A DNA stretch of 64,000 bases from Zeugodacus cucurbitae (GCF_028554725.1 NC_071671.1:11404001-11468000); one strand, 5' to 3'; positions 47,796-61,872 are shown, numbered from the stretch's first letter. Numbers and translations are program-made. The notes: generated by a model not told the origin, from the letters alone.

Positions 47796-50164
47796 TAATT
47801 ATCAATATATTCTGTCTGAGAGAATATAAATTGTATTAAAATCCATGACGAATATATACGGACGGATGGCAGAGAGTGAGATTGGATCAAAGAAATGAAA
47901 TCAATTTAAGAATATTGACTCAACATTATAGAAGTGCCCGGAATATTATTTGTGTTTCTGGGATATATTTCTCAATTTTAGGAAGATTAAAGTATTTGAG
48001 GTCTAATATGGGGATCTTGATAATTGCACACCGAGAAGTTGAACTATATAAACTATTAAAGAAATAGTGTCGATTAAGAAATTCGACTTTGAATTCTTCT
48101 TGTCACCTTTGGAAAGGTGATGAATGCTATTAAATATCTTTCAGCTTCCAACTTGATATAGTTGAAGCTTCATATAAATATACGAGTTCATATATGTAGG
48201 TATGTAACAATAACTTGTAAATATTTACCAACGGCCGTTTTGTTAAAGGTATTGATAAGTAGCACATGTAAATAACGCTGAAATTGTCTGTGCGTAAAAA
48301 AATGACCAAAATATATAAATGAGCATCTACAGATTCCCCCACATTGGCATGTACTCATAGTTGTATTACAACTTAGCGACATATGTCAAGTGCGCACGCA
48401 AAAAAATACGGTTAAAAATGCGAAAATATCCATCTAATTCACATTCGCACCTGCCTAGCACTCCGCCCAGTATATATATTTATGCGTATTTCTCTGCCAC
48501 CTTTGTTTTTTTCTTACACACACTATTCTAAGCCATACTCTTCACACCCCTCACTCCCAATATTACATTCTAGAATATTATTTATGACACTGTTCCACTT
48601 TGACTATTTACCGCTATTATTTGTTGTTTTTCTTCTGCGTATATATGTACTGTGTGTGTATATTTCTTATCTGCATCTGTATTTCTATATTGTCCCTGTT
48701 TCCATTGATTGTTGTTTGCTATTGGCATTAAGGTAGCATTGACAGCATTTCCAATGCCAAGTTTTTCACATTCAATTTATTTCCCAGTATGACGGCAAAT
48801 AGATCTCTCGGAGAGAGGATTATGCCAACAAGAGAAACTATCGTAAGAAAATGGTTTTTAAGAGGATAGATAATTATTTTCTTAATTGAATAGCTAGAAG
48901 TTGAGGTTAGAATGGAAGATTTTGACATATCCGTTGGGAACAGAGCTCGTTTAACTCAGTTACTCAATCGGCACAAAGCAGATGAGAAACTTCATATAGC
49001 TCTCTTTAAAGAGACAATTAGAGAAGAGTAAGCAATAGAATGTTTAAAAATGGGTTTTAGGCCTAGAGGTTAAGAGAGTTGTGTTGTAGAGAGGAGCAAG
49101 ACTTATAGTTAAGAGAATGTATAAAAATTAGGAAAACATTTAATATAATTTTTAATTTCAAATCGAAATTCTAGTTACTGACGTCCAAAGGATACCGAAA
49201 ATTGTTATAATCCAAATACAAATTAATCCTTTGACTACTGAGTGTCAAAGAGAGTCCAGTTATCGAGAGAGAGTCGAATCATTATAAAAAACGGATGGGG
49301 CCAGATCTTTGCCGCTACGTTCTGGCTAAGACCTGTTCGTGATATGTTAGCTATAGTTTCAGCCATTGCAAGTTTGAAGTGAAAATACTTCTTCTTTTAC
49401 TCGTAAGTAAATCAAACTACTAGAGAGAGTACTGTAAGGGTTGCAATATATAATGGAGTACTACTGATGAAATCAGCTTCTCCACACTTGTCAACTCGTA
49501 TTTCGCACTATGTTTTATATAAATTTGTGCTTGCCTCTTTGAGTGCGACATTCAAGACACATGTTTTATTTTGTTATTGAATTGACTTTTCACCTGCGTC
49601 GCCTATTTTTAGGTGTCATGCTTACTCTACTCGCATACTTATCCGCATCGGCGTATCAGAGTACATACACTCACGTAGTGTAATATATTGTATTAGTTGT
49701 AATAACTATATTTGCGAGCTGTCAACATGCTGCGACACATTCACATTTCGGAAATTTTCTACAGAAGAAATAGTTGAAAGTATAACTTGTAAATGCGAAT
49801 TAAAAGTTGGAAATATTGACACGAAGTTCTGCGAATGTTGAATGGGTAAGTGTAGGCGCCAGTGCACTCAGAGAAATGCGAAAAAAAAATTTAAAGTAGA
49901 ATTGAAAAGAAGCACAAATGACTGTAAATTTAATCAGTGAGTGATTCAATAAAAGAGACATTACCGTAGATATGTATATAATTTTTTTTGTCATTGCCTC
50001 TCAGTGCTGATGTTCAAATTGTTTTATCAGATATGAATAATGGTCGATTGCGTTATAAAATACTGGTTATAAACATGTTTTGATAGATTTGAAAATATTT
50101 AAATTATTTTTATTGATATTTTATTACACTCATCGAGCTCTGAGCTATTAATGGGACTATTTCA
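47796..50164. other. Intergenic, nothing recognised
   Basis: AT-rich. A pyrimidine-rich segment at 48490-48610 gives a low-complexity open frame that is not called. No repeat family recognised. Confidence 0.4.
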
Positions 50165-50750
50165 TGATAAACCTGTAATGGGTTCCAGGACACAGTGACA
50201 TTCCAGAAAACTTTGATGCGGATGAATTGGCCAGACTCGGTGGTACTTTATAAATAAATTCCAATAAAGAGGGAATATAAATGCCACTGGCCACATAACA
50301 TAACTGAGTCCCTGTTGAAACAATATCTGACTTGCTCTAAAAGCAGACAAACATGTACTGAAATTTAAGAGAAACGACTTTAGCACTCTAGCAGAAGTGT
50401 TATGATTAGTAAGCATGCCAATAGACTGGGGACACCATACATTGATTATTGCAGAAGCTGCCAAAAAGTAGAAGAGGAGGAGACAATAGAACATCTTCTT
50501 TGTGGATGCAAGGCGAGGCACAGTTAAAGAAAGACAACGATCGGTCACCACTTTCTTGACGATGTCTCCGAAGTTGTATTTATAAATCAGGTTGAATTGA
50601 ACAACTTTATCAAGACCACATTATGGTTCAAGGAGAACATCCTAGTGTGAGGCGATTGTAGTCCCGTTGGAGTCATAATGGGCCTGCTAAAGGACTAAGT
50701 GCGCCGTACAACATCCACTTTACCTGCCTACCTACCTATTACATTCTGCC
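50165..50750 (+). mobile_element. R1/Jockey-type LINE 3' end (RNase H end and zinc knuckle)
   Basis: WVPGHSDIPENFDADELARL near 50175-50240 is the RNase H C-terminal signature. After frame breaks, CRSCQKVEEEETIEHLLCGC at about 50451-50510 is the C-terminal zinc knuckle. A 3' untranslated end running to about 50750 ends in CTGCCTACCTACCTATT. No intact frame. Confidence 0.85.
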
Positions 50751-52429
50751 TTTTTGCACTGAGCTCGACAATGATCGGAGGATGGTTAATGTCACCACTT
50801 TTCGACAGAAACATAATATTTTGATTCGGAAAGATTATGTATCTTGCATTTATGGACAGTCAATCGTTTTAAATTTTAATCGACTGTTTGGTTTTTTGAA
50901 AAAATTAGGGCAAGTCATGGTACCAAATGGAAACACAACCAGAATGAGCCAAGTCGCCAAGAACTTGATCATTTCCATATAGAAAAAGTTTCTATTTCGC
51001 GGTTAACATGAAATGATTAAATATTAAACTATTTCTGATCCATTCAAATTTGTAAAGGTCCATAAATTTCCCATAGAAACTGCATGGCTACTTCTCCAAA
51101 GTTTCTGGACTAATAAAGTTGGAATCACAGAACGTGTTTATTGTTTTAGTCAAGTACTATTTTTATTTCTGAACTATCTTTATAACCCAACTTAGTCCTT
51201 ATTGACGACTTCGTTGGATTCCAAGCATGACAACCATATTGTTGTGGTGGTATTCAAGGGTGGGAAAGAACTCTAGTCAGACCCAGACAGTTTATTTGAT
51301 ATCAAACTGGAGCTTTTTCTTGTCTTTTATATGTCGGAGGAGAGAATAAAAGTCTCCCGATGGCAAGTTACAAGAGAACCAGAAAACTTACATCCACTTG
51401 CTTGGTGAGAGGGGACATGTTTTTTGATTATCTACCACCCTGGGCTTGGTGGGTAGTTGAAATGTAAAATATTCTTCCCATAAAGAAAAGGGGCGGCAGA
51501 CTCTTGACTTTAGATGGGGTTGTGGACAATTAATGAAACTTTATGAGTTCTGGATTCAAATGTTCTACCTTTGATAGAATTAAAGATCACTTTAGCATAA
51601 ATATGCGTTTATTGGTTACGCCTTGGAGTTATTAAGGCCAAAATGAGCATTTTTCCCTTTCTTCATATTGACGTCTCCAAATAGTCACCGGTTATTACGT
51701 AATAACTTCAAATTGCGCCTGTTTATGCAAATCGTCCACACGCCAAGCAGCAAATCAACTATGCAAAATCTCACTGCAGCTATCCACTCCTGTCATACCA
51801 CGAGTGCTCGTTTCCTGCTGCAAAATATTCATAAATATTTTCCAACTTGTTTTCAATTCACTTGTTTTCTTATTATGCTGATTTGCGTAGCTCTTTAGTG
51901 TACTCGCATGCGCATTTAGGCACACACATTCACAGGTGCTTGTATAAATCCTTACATGCATGTGTATGTGTGAAAAGTCAAATTTTCGACAAGTGAAGAT
52001 TATTTATGAAAATGTCAAAGTGTGTATGGCAGTTGGAAAGGCAACAGAAAGTGGAAAACACATTGTCAACAACAAAAATAAATTCTAATAAATACGAAAT
52101 TCTAAATATATTGGCGTGTGTGTATGCACTATATAGGTCGCAAAAACACATGCGTTAGCACTAAAAGTACGTGTGAAGGGTCCTAAATGAAACCATTGAC
52201 ACCTGTGTTGTGACGAAATGAAAATTTGAGGAGGGTTCTTCGTTCTTAGGCATAACCGATTGTTATGCATTTATGTCTGCGTGTTGTCTTTGTGTGATTG
52301 CTGGTATAGGGTGTTCTTCCGAAATTCGTACGTAAGAGGGTAGTTTGATAAGTACTTATCCTTTGGACTTTACTGTCCAAGTGAAAGTTTCGATAGCCCT
52401 CTATGAAGATAATATATTGTCTCTGAAAT
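50751..52429. other. Intergenic, nothing recognised
   Basis: No gene or known repeat recognised. Confidence 0.4.
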
Positions 52430-52690
52430 TGCTTCCACTTCCATTGTATTTTCCGGATCTAGCAGTCAGGTACTCGTATCTGTTCTCAGACCCGTAAAAA
52501 TGTTCATTGGAAAGGAATTCAACGAAGATGAAGGGTTACACATACGAAGAGACTAGGGCTACAATTATGAGACAATTTCAAAGGAGATAATGCTCATCCA
52601 TTACATTTTCCGAATCCAGCATCCATGAACTTATATCTGTTCTCAGACAAAAGGCTCATTGGAAGTGTTTTTTTTTTAACAAAGATGAAG
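52430..52690. repeat. Diverged two-copy tandem duplication, period about 157
   Basis: A TATCTGTTCTCAGAC block occurs at 52477-52491 and again at 52634-52648. Each is preceded by a CCATT(G/A)(T/C)ATTTTCCG block and followed by a TCATTGGAA and an AACGAAGATGAAGG/AACAAAGATGAAGG block. Confidence 0.75.
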
Positions 52691-53117
52691 GTATACTGTG
52701 ACTAACGCGCTCTCTTTTAGAACCATTTTAAATAATCTGCACTACAAATTATCCTGAGACAAACCTTGGTGGAAACCAGTAACTGAATTCGATTGATTTC
52801 TGAACTGCTCTCGTATTATGTATTAATAGTGTAGTATACGATAATTTTTCGTTCTTAACACTGTTTGATATATTTGCATATATACTTACTGATTTTTTAT
52901 AATATAATATTTGCGAAAATCATGCATGGAGCTCTGCATCTTTCATTTTTTCATTTTCAATTTATTAAAATATTATAAAAAAGCGAATGGAGCGTGGAGC
53001 TGAGGTTTCTTCTCTCTCAATTTGGCGTATGAGATGGGATGCAAAGCACACCTACCACAACGTTTATGACGTCACGATGCAAGCAGAACAAGGAAGAGAA
53101 ACTGTCGCCTGCCGATA
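52691..53117. other. Intergenic, nothing recognised
   Basis: No gene or known repeat recognised. Confidence 0.4.
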
Positions 53118-54050
53118 ATATACATCTTTGAAAGGTCTTGACATAACCTACAAAACGACGCTATGCATGATTAGTCTGGATATTGACTGTTATAGACGTG
53201 TAAACATGGAGTTCACTAACGCCGAAATTCGCGCTATATTAAAGTTTTCCTTTGGTAAAAGGCAAATCCGTTAGAGAAACGTTCCGTGAGATTAATGGTA
53301 TTTTGGGGACCACTTTGAACTGAGGAGGAATGGTTTCGACGATTCAGAGCGGGTGAAACTGACACCATGGATAAGCCAGCCGGCTTATCATGGAAAGCTT
53401 CGAGTTAGACCGACATGTGGCATCTCGTGACATCGCCCAGGAGATGGGAGTTAGTCACCAAACCATTTTAAACCGTCTGTAGAAGGCTGGATACACAAAA
53501 AATCTTGATGTATGAAAAGGTTTTGCTGTGTGTTTGGTGGGATTGAAAGGGAATCATGCACTATGAGCTGCTCCCATATGGCCAGACGCTTGATTCTACC
53601 ATCTACTGCGAAAAACTGGACCGCTTGAAGTAGACGATCGACCAAAGCATCCAGAATTGGACAACAGGAAGGGTGTAGTGTTACACCAGAACAACGCCAG
53701 ACCACACACTGCGTTGATGACTCGTCAGAAGCTACGGAAGCTCGGATGGCAGGTTTTATCGCATCCACCATATAGTCCGGGCATAGCGACAAGTGATTAC
53801 CACCTGTTTCTGTCCATGGCGAACGCCGACAGTTGAACTCAAAAGAGGCTTGTGAAAAGTGGCTGTCCGAGTTCTTCGCAAATAAGGAAGGGGGCTTCTA
53901 CGAGAGTGGTATTATGAAGTTGCGGTCTGGATGAAAACAGATTATCGAACGAAACGGCGCATATTTGAACCTAATCCGATCAGTGCAACACTTTTTATAA
54001 AGCATTGAATAAAGGTCAAAAAAGCGGAATGGAGATATTTGCCAACCTTA
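53118..54050 (+). mobile_element. mariner element, inactivated, copy 2
   Basis: Same family as 7500-8678. It begins abruptly at TATACATCTTTGAAAGG, so the 5' inverted repeat is missing. EFTNAEIRAILKFSF starts near 53209. The helix-turn-helix segment (RHVASRDIAQEMGVSHQTIL) is at about 53408-53467, and KGIMHYELLPYGQTLDSTIY at about 53549-53608. Frameshifts follow across the HQ(D/N)N and HPPYSPGIATSDYHLF regions; the latter has Asp-Leu-Ala replaced. The 3' inverted repeat GGAGATATTTGCCAACCTTA ends at 54050. Confidence 0.88.
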
Positions 54051-54934
54051 TATATTATCATTTTGTAACCACGTTTTCTTGGAAAAAGTCAACGAACCAA
54101 TTGGAGAGGTACATATAGTAAACATGTGTTTGTGGACTTTTCTTTAATCTCAAATTGCCAGCCACACAATACTCCTTTATTTCGGTGGATATTCGTGCCA
54201 AAATAATGTTCGTAAGTTTATAGACTGTACTTAGTTTTGGGAAAAATACTTGAAAAGGTAGGGAAGTACATTCTTACATTTTTATATAGCTAGTAAGTAT
54301 ATCAACAGAAACACTGCCAGCTGAGTCAAATACATATGGATATCATGAGGATGCCTAAGTTCTTTTTAGGAGAGTCAACCGGTGGAAATTTACTTACGGT
54401 TAGTTATTTTTGTTTGTTTTGCAATATTATTATTATTTTTTTGTTTGATATTAGATATAATATTAGTATTCGATTCGCCGTTTCTCTGCTCGTTTTCTTT
54501 GAGACATATGACCAATTAGATCTAAGAAGGTCATGAATTATGAGGAAATAGAACAAGTCGAAACAAAATTCTGTGCAACTCCTTTTTTGCTGTAGTAGTA
54601 ACCATATATATGCCGAAGTGCTGAGTTTTTTGTTTTTTAAATCCATCTTAAAGTTTAAATTGCTCTTGTGCTTCTACTCGAGGATTACCTTTGTATATAC
54701 GTAGTTATGTACATCTCTTATTTATTTAGTTAGGAAATATGCCATCTGTGATTTTATACATCTTTATCGAAGCGTGTTGAGAGCAACTGTTGCATGCTTC
54801 AGAGAGCGCGAAAATACTGCCATGGCTTTAAAATTAAAGTGAGTGATTGCAGCTGTGCATGGGGATAAGTTTGAAGAATAATATAAGAAGATAATAATTA
54901 AAATCTAGTGTTTTTAAGCAGGGAGTTGTATTTA
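54051..54934. other. Intergenic, nothing recognised
   Basis: AT-rich; no gene or known repeat. Confidence 0.4.
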
Positions 54935-55170
54935 ACTTGAGTAAAAATTGAGATATCTTAATGAAACTTGGTACACGTGTTTCTGTGGTACACATGGCAT
55001 AAGACGGTTGGTATTATAGAAAACCGAAAACCCATAAAGTGCCATAACAAAGCCATAAATAAAGTTATGAAAGCAAAATTTGGTACAGAGGTTCACCTAG
55101 GGATCTCCATATTTATATGAAAATCTCTTGGGAAAGTGGGTGTGGCTTCGCCGCCTGAAGAAGCATGAAC
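54935..55170 (+). repeat. mini-me-like repeat fragment
   Basis: Closely matches 8993-9235: AACTTGAGTAAAAATTGAGA, AAAGTGCCATAACAAAGCC and AAGTGGGTGTGGCTTCGCC. Confidence 0.75.
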
Positions 55171-55379
55171 TTTGAAGACTCCAACTCGTTCACAGGCGAA
55201 GTAAAGGATTGTTAACTAGTAATACTGGAAGGATAAAGAACGCTGGTCGAGGAGTTATGAAACTCTCCGTTGCGTAAGACCAAAAAGGTTAAGGTACAGC
55301 AATCTATATGTTCACCGATGAGTCAACTGAAGTACTTTTAAGCTCAACTACCACAACCCTCTCTCTCAGGCCAAAAAAA

Positions 55380-56125
55380 AAACGTGAAGTCATCTTCCGC
55401 TTTAATTGAGAGTCACGAAGTTTGTAACACCCAGAAGGAAGCGTCGGAGGCCCTATAAAGTATATATATAAATGATCAGTATGTTGAATTGAGTCGATTT
55501 AGCCATGTCATTCTGTCTGTCTGTCTGTCCGTCCGTCTGTCTGTATATATACGAACAAGTCCTTCAGTTTTTAAGATATCGTTGAAATTTTGCAGATGTT
55601 ATTTTCTCTTCAAAAAGCTGCTCATTTGTCGGAACTGCCGATTTCGGACCACTATATCATATAGCTGCCATACAAACTGAACGATCGGAATCAAGGGCTT
55701 GTATGGAAAACTTCCGCATTTTACTACATATCTTCACGAAATTTGGTGTGAGTTATTGTTCATAGAAATAATTTAATCTCCGAAAAAATTGTTCAGATCG
55801 GTTTACTATAGCATATAGCTGTCATACAAACTGAACGATCGCAATCAATGGGTTGTATGGAAAATTTTCGCATTTTACTACATATCTTCACGAAATTTGG
55901 TGTGAGTTATTGCTCATAGAAATGATTTAATCTCCGAAAAAATTGTTCATGTCGGTTCACTATAGCATATAGCTGCCATACAAACCGAACGATCGGATTC
56001 AATGGCTTGTATGGAAAATTTTCGCATTTGACGTGGTATCTTCACGAAATTTGACATGGATTACTGCCTAAGGTAATAATATAATCTCTGAAGAAATTGT
56101 TCAGATCGGTTAACTATAGATATAA
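55380..56125 (+). repeat. mini-me-related repeat with 154-base internal tandem units
   Basis: A different subfamily from the TCTCGC type. It has TAACACCCAGAAGGAAGCGT, CCTATAAAGTATATATATAA, a TCTGTCTGTCTGTCCGTCCG block (55512-55545) and then three units with ATAGCTGCCATACAAA at 55661, 55815 and 55969, an exact spacing of 154. A partial fourth unit decays near 56125. Confidence 0.85.
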
Positions 56126-57814
56126 CCTTAATGTTTCTAGCAAACAACCCGTCTTTTTTTTCTACTTACTTTTTCTTACGTCTTTAGATTTGCTTAAACA
56201 CATAGTTGCTAAAAGAAATATACCTGTGAAGGGTATATTAGCTTCGTTAACGTTTTTTCTTGTTTTTTTTTTTAATTACCAAAATTTTAGTTATGTAATT
56301 CATACTATCTCACATTCAAAAATAATGTTCCCTACTTGTTTATCACGAGTTTTTGGCAGTTCAAAATTTTTAATCATTTTAAGTGGCTTTTCAAAAATTT
56401 ATTTGCCAACCAATAACTGATACAATTTGATTAATCACAGTGTAATTAAGCCATGCAAAGTGGTCATTCAAAATCCACCATTCCACCACAACTCACTGCA
56501 CACAAATGTCGGTTATTAAAAGCTCTCACACATATACATATGCATACTATACGGTTGTTCTAAACCCGATCGACTTCATGGGATTACAAATCCCAAAATA
56601 ACAAATAACAGATAACAACAGCAGCAGCAACAACAAGCGATTGTCAAGAGCGCCAACAACGAAATCACAAAATGCGAACAAACAAATTAAAATGCCAATA
56701 CATTTATAAATAGTCAATAGTGAAGTTGGTGAGTTGTAATTGAATGTAAACAATTAGAATGAGACTAATTGAAAGTAATCACCATTTGACTGGAAAATGA
56801 ATGAGCGAATGCAAAGTCATGGGTGTGTGTGTGTGAGGGTACAAATGGAAAATAACAAATAATATGTAAATATTAAGCAACAGCAACAGAAAGTAGTGAA
56901 TGAGTGGGGAAAGCGGGGGAAAACTAAAAATAAATAAATGCGAAATTTAGATACGCAGGATTAGTGCGATTTAACCAGCGCCTGTCAGTGTGCGGTAATT
57001 GGGAGCCATCGATAAATATGCATATAGCACATACATATAAACACACATATCTATTTATTTTCGGTTGGAATGGCTGTGTTGCGTAAACGTTAAGCAAGTG
57101 AATACCACACACTACTTGCATTGGCACACAGCTGCGCGGCTGCATGCCACACATGTCGTGCTATATGCAACACAACACGCCGCTGATAATAGCGCTTCCC
57201 GCTGCGTTTCAATTATGTCGTTTACGAAGCAATTGCAATGAGATTTCTCGCTGTAAAAAAAAACAGACAAAAAAAAAAAAACAAAAGGAACAAAGGAATC
57301 ACGACAGTCCCAACAGTCGATGCAGTGGCGGAGCTTGTGAACCGGTGCGGACCATCTTTGTTAATAGCAGCATGCGGTCTCCTACAGTACTTTGTACTTG
57401 CAGTTTGTGATTTCTTCAATATTTGTAGCGAGCTGGGGGAGCTGGGAGAAAGTGTAATTGAGAATTACAAAGCTTTGGATGATATTCATATTAGCATATT
57501 TATAAATATACACCGTTGAGAGAGAGAGAGAGTAGGAGAGAGTAAGTTTGAGTGGAGAACACTCTAAAATGCTATACCCGGAGAGGTCTCAATACTCTAC
57601 TCTTCTTGGTAAAAGTAAATAAGTCTTATTATCAAACTTTATAGACTTTAAAATGTTAAACTTTACTTCGTAAATGTGTTAACGTAATAGTAAGTACCAC
57701 AATCTTGTAGTGCCTAGAGGTTCACACATCCACTTCTTAGGAATAATAATGGTATTCTAATTCCAGTAAACCATAAAAACCATACTTCCTTCAATCCCAT
57801 ACAACTGGTCGAAG
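56126..57814. other. Intergenic, with one unexplained open frame
   Basis: AT-rich with CAG/CAA-rich runs near 56616-56640. A 93-codon frame at 57238-57519 follows an A-rich tract and reads through VDAVAELVNRCGPSLLIA and a hydrophobic stretch. It has no recognised family and the A-rich start makes it doubtful. Confidence 0.4.
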
Positions 57815-58515
57815 GTTGGTAGTGCTCAAAGAGTTGGTAGTGGCTGCAATCATGGTAGCAGTAGATGTACTGCTCCGAAGCTCGGACTCCTTCAGAGAGA
57901 TGTGTATTCACTTCGACAGCAGAACGGCCATACTGGCTTTGGATTCGATGACAGTACGCTCTAAGCTATTTAAGGAATATCTAGCATCCTTATCAGTAGC
58001 TTCGAACACATTTTCAATCCGTCCGCGGTATCGCTGGATACTGCAGCGAGGAACAGCTAGCAAGAGAGGTTACTCTAGCATTATTGATGTCGGAGTGGAA
58101 GAGGGTGGGTAAGAGCGCTGAACATACTGACTTCGAATGAGCTCGCCACACGCTGGACAACCAGCACCTGTGCAATAACGAGATTTTTCTAGCCCGCCCT
58201 GGACCGAAAACGGTCCTTCCAACTGCTGTCGCTTAGTTGTGCTTCAAAGCTGCTTGGAGGAAAGCGAAGAGGAATCATCCAAGTACTTCCTTCTTAAATG
58301 TCCAGCATTCGCTACACTATGGTAAAACACTTCGGTAGACACACTTTCAGCGAGACCAGCGATGAGACTGGAATCGACATTAGCCGACTTAAGAACTTTG
58401 TAATAGAGTCCAAGCGCTTTATCGAATCATAAGGGTCTTGGTGATCCATTAGGAGTATTTAGATGCCACATAGGGCAATCGAAGCTGTCTAAGTGAACCA
58501 GTTGCGTAGGTCTAC
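57815..58515 (+). mobile_element. R1/Jockey-type LINE fragment with RNase H and 3' end
   Basis: The open stretch 57900-58110 includes SRTAILALDSMTVRSKLFKE and LASLSVAS, the RNase H domain segment before the WVPGH signature. Frame-broken C-terminal sequence and the 3' untranslated end follow (TGGTGATCCATTAGGAGT, GAAGCTGTCTAAGTGA), shared with 28800-28880. It has no CCTAA tail. A degenerate 5' part lies at 57815-57900. Confidence 0.75.
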
Positions 58516-61154
58516 CTCTTGACCTAACCGGAATGACTTGACTACAATTGACAATTCACCACACAGAACCAGCAAGAGTTCACTGATGGTCAATGCAAAA
58601 CTTTGAATGTTGTTAAGCCAGAATAAATATTTTTTCATTGTCGGACAATTGAGGTTAGATTGGTTAGGTTCTACAACTGATTTTCTCAGTTGAACAGACA
58701 ATTTCTTCGTGATACCTGAAAAACTACTGAAGTTGGATCAGGGTTCTCCACGTTGAATCATTTAAAAAGGCGTTTGCATCAGTATAAGGAATAGTTGGAT
58801 CTTCATTTTGGACTTGAGGTTAAAGTTATTTTCTACAATAACCTATAGCTTATATAGATTTCTAGACTTATAAACTATTTGACACTATTATATATCAATC
58901 CTGAGATATTACGCACTGCATCGGTTGGCAAATGGCTGCCGCAATATATGTATATGTTCAAGGTGTGTAACTGTATAATAGTATATAGGAGCATATACAT
59001 ATATGTGTCCTACTTTATTTTCATTTTCATGTTTCTCTGCGCATATTTCTTGTCCTGCAAAGGGCAGCACGTTGCATATTCACTCGTCTCCCTTGTTCTC
59101 ACCTTTTCGTATTTACTTTATCATATTCGTATTTCTTTTGCTATTGTTCCTTATAATTTTATTTTATTTGATATTTGAAGAGGCGTTGAAACGCTGTCAT
59201 TGTTATTGAAGTGACATTGACAGCTGTCTGCGTTTTTATCCATATGTGGGCGTCCACATAGCGGCAGGTGACATATGAAAACTCGTACGCAGACATTATG
59301 TATGGGGGTCTAATGAAAAGTAACCGGCCCTCGACCGGTACTCCAGCGGATTGTAATACCATAATAGGGTAGTTCTATAAATATTTCTAATAAAATAAGT
59401 ACACGGTTGTAAAGTACAAATTTAAAATTTAGATATTAACTCGGGAATGAATTGAGCTCAAATTCCATTTGGTTTTTATTCACTTTCTCAACTCCTCGAA
59501 ATTTTTTCCCGAAGAGCTTTATTTCAATTTAATAATAGTCAGTTGAACATTGGACATGAGTCAGACGGATAAACGCGGGTTTACAGTTATAATGAGGGAA
59601 CATTCGAAACGCATTATGGGAAGTAGATCGAACTGCAAATTCAAGAGGTTGTCGAAAAGCTATGTACAGTGACGAAACTCTCATTTCAATTCTGGAAAGT
59701 TTGATTAAATATATTAAAATAAAAAAAAAAAATTTTGATCAATAATTTGTGAATTCTTTATGTCGACCTATACGTATAATATTCGTACTCGTCCAGACAG
59801 TAATGAAATGCGATACACAGAATGAATATTTTCAGCAATTGCAGCGCCAATCAAGAAGCGCAAAAAGCCGAAAATATCAAATGAAAAGTAAATTGATAAA
59901 AAATTGAATGCAGCCGATTAAACTCACAGAGTAACAGGCTACAGAGTTTTTGTAATTGCCAAATCTGGCTGTGTGTTTACAAATAAGAAATATGAATAAA
60001 TAATTTATAAGAGATTTTGAAGCAGTTCAAACTTTGAGCTACTGGCATTTCTCTATAAAAATAGATTTTTTAGCCAGTCAGGGATATACCACCAAGAGAT
60101 TCTACGGGTGACTATACACTCACTGCCTGCATTTACATTTGTACCCCAGTCTTAATTCGCGTTAATTGCCATAATTGGCAATTTTGAAAATCTGTTGGCT
60201 TTTATTACTCCTACGTACCCAGCTTATCTGAAATAATTTATTTCTTCCACTTGATTTCATACCTAATCGTCTACACTTCGTGGGCACATTACCGCTCCGT
60301 GTACCGTGTACTCGCACCCGCACACAGTCATCAAGTCATTAATTATTATCAAAGGACTCTAGTGGAGGCGGTGTCTATATGCCATTATCCATTTAGCGAC
60401 ATTAAAAGGGTGTTTAAGGATTAGCCAGATACAAGTAGTGTAAATAATTGGCTTTCTTAGAAACCGAAAGCAAATTATAAGTGACTAACTAAATGGTGCT
60501 GGAGACCTACTGATGAATGCATGAAGGTTGGGAGAATTAGTAAGTAAGTGAGAGCTGGAATGACATGGGGGTTAACTAAGCTGGTTAGTATGCATAAATT
60601 GAGAGTATGTATCATATAATAGCAGTGGGAGACTATAATTGCGCACAGAAGCTAGATTAGTGTAGAATTGAAGTCATTCTGGATGTACGGTTATTCAGTA
60701 TATAAGTGAAGTAAAAGGTACGGTTAACTGTCAGCTTTTTCAAAGCACTAGGCATCATCACAGCATTTTCTTTTTCATGCTTAGGACCGAAACTTATTTC
60801 GGACTAAGCGGGATTTTTACAAATAAAGACCCTCCGATGAGCTAAACAGATTATAAGTCTTTTCTCATATCGGTAGTAGGCAATTGATCTAGAGATTTGG
60901 TGTACTGTGCCTTCTCGTATTGTTCCTTTTTTATATTGCCTCATATAGTCCAGTTACTCTAATTAATTGTAGAATTGTGTTTGAGACCAAAGCGGCCATG
61001 TACTCCCTACTCGCATTTGTGGATCTGCGTAGTTAACTTGTTCTTCTAATGAGCGCTATGCAATTAGAGTTTTCTCTCTCTGTTGCTGATCGAATGGTTC
61101 TCATGATTTGAGGTTATAATCTTCAAATACTATTTAAGTGTTTATTGACGAGGG

Positions 61155-61189
<35 letters not shown>

Positions 61190-61444
61190 CGAATTTCTAC
61201 TTTATGCTATTGGCGGTCACCGTCAAGAAAGGATATGTTCTTATCAGGTACTGATGGATAATTTAGTTCGCCTGACGGACAACTTCCTGATATGTCTAAC
61301 GTATTTAGGTGGAACTGATTTTAAGTTCACATGCTATTGAGTCTTGAGTATGTTAGATCTTTAAGGTAAGAGCTCTTCGATAACTTCTAAAACCTAAAGG
61401 TACAATGTCAATTTCGCTCTCTTTGACTAAAGAAAAATACTCGG
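58516..61444. other. Intergenic, nothing recognised
   Basis: No gene supported. A (TC)n run lies at 61157-61187. Open frames at 58879-59209 are hydrophobic, AT-driven and without motif. Confidence 0.4.
61157..61187. repeat. (TC)n microsatellite
   Basis: About fifteen uninterrupted TC units. Confidence 0.95.
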
Positions 61445-61872
61445 AAATTTGCCCAATTTGAATCTAACTTGAATAAAAATAGGGATATTTTAATGAATAT
61501 TTCATAAAAGAGTTGTTATTACAGATGGGCGAAATCGGATCATTCTCACGCCCAAAAAACTGCGTTAATCGAAAAGCTATAACTAAAGCGTAAATAAAGC
61601 TATAAAAGTGAAATTATGTACAGAGCAGCAGAGACAGCGCCTCATTTGAATGGATGAATGGAGGACTGCACCCAGATTGGTATAAAAATGGAAAATAGGC
61701 ATGCAGTCGCCCACTTTTGGGTCATATCTTTCATCTCCAGATATCAAGCATGAATACCTCGGAGATTTTCAGAGATAATTTTTTTTCTTTTAATAATTTG
61801 CCCCTGTATCAAAAATGGTTAAAATCGGGATTATAAAATGTTGGCTTACTCCCGAAGTACTTTCTTTCTTAA
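61445..61872 (+). repeat. mini-me-like repeat fragment
   Basis: Contains ACAGATGGGCGAAATCGGATCA, GCGTTAATCGAAAAGCTATA and GTCGCCCACTTTTGGGTCA-type blocks. It is directly followed by the Helitron-like start at 61873. Confidence 0.6.
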
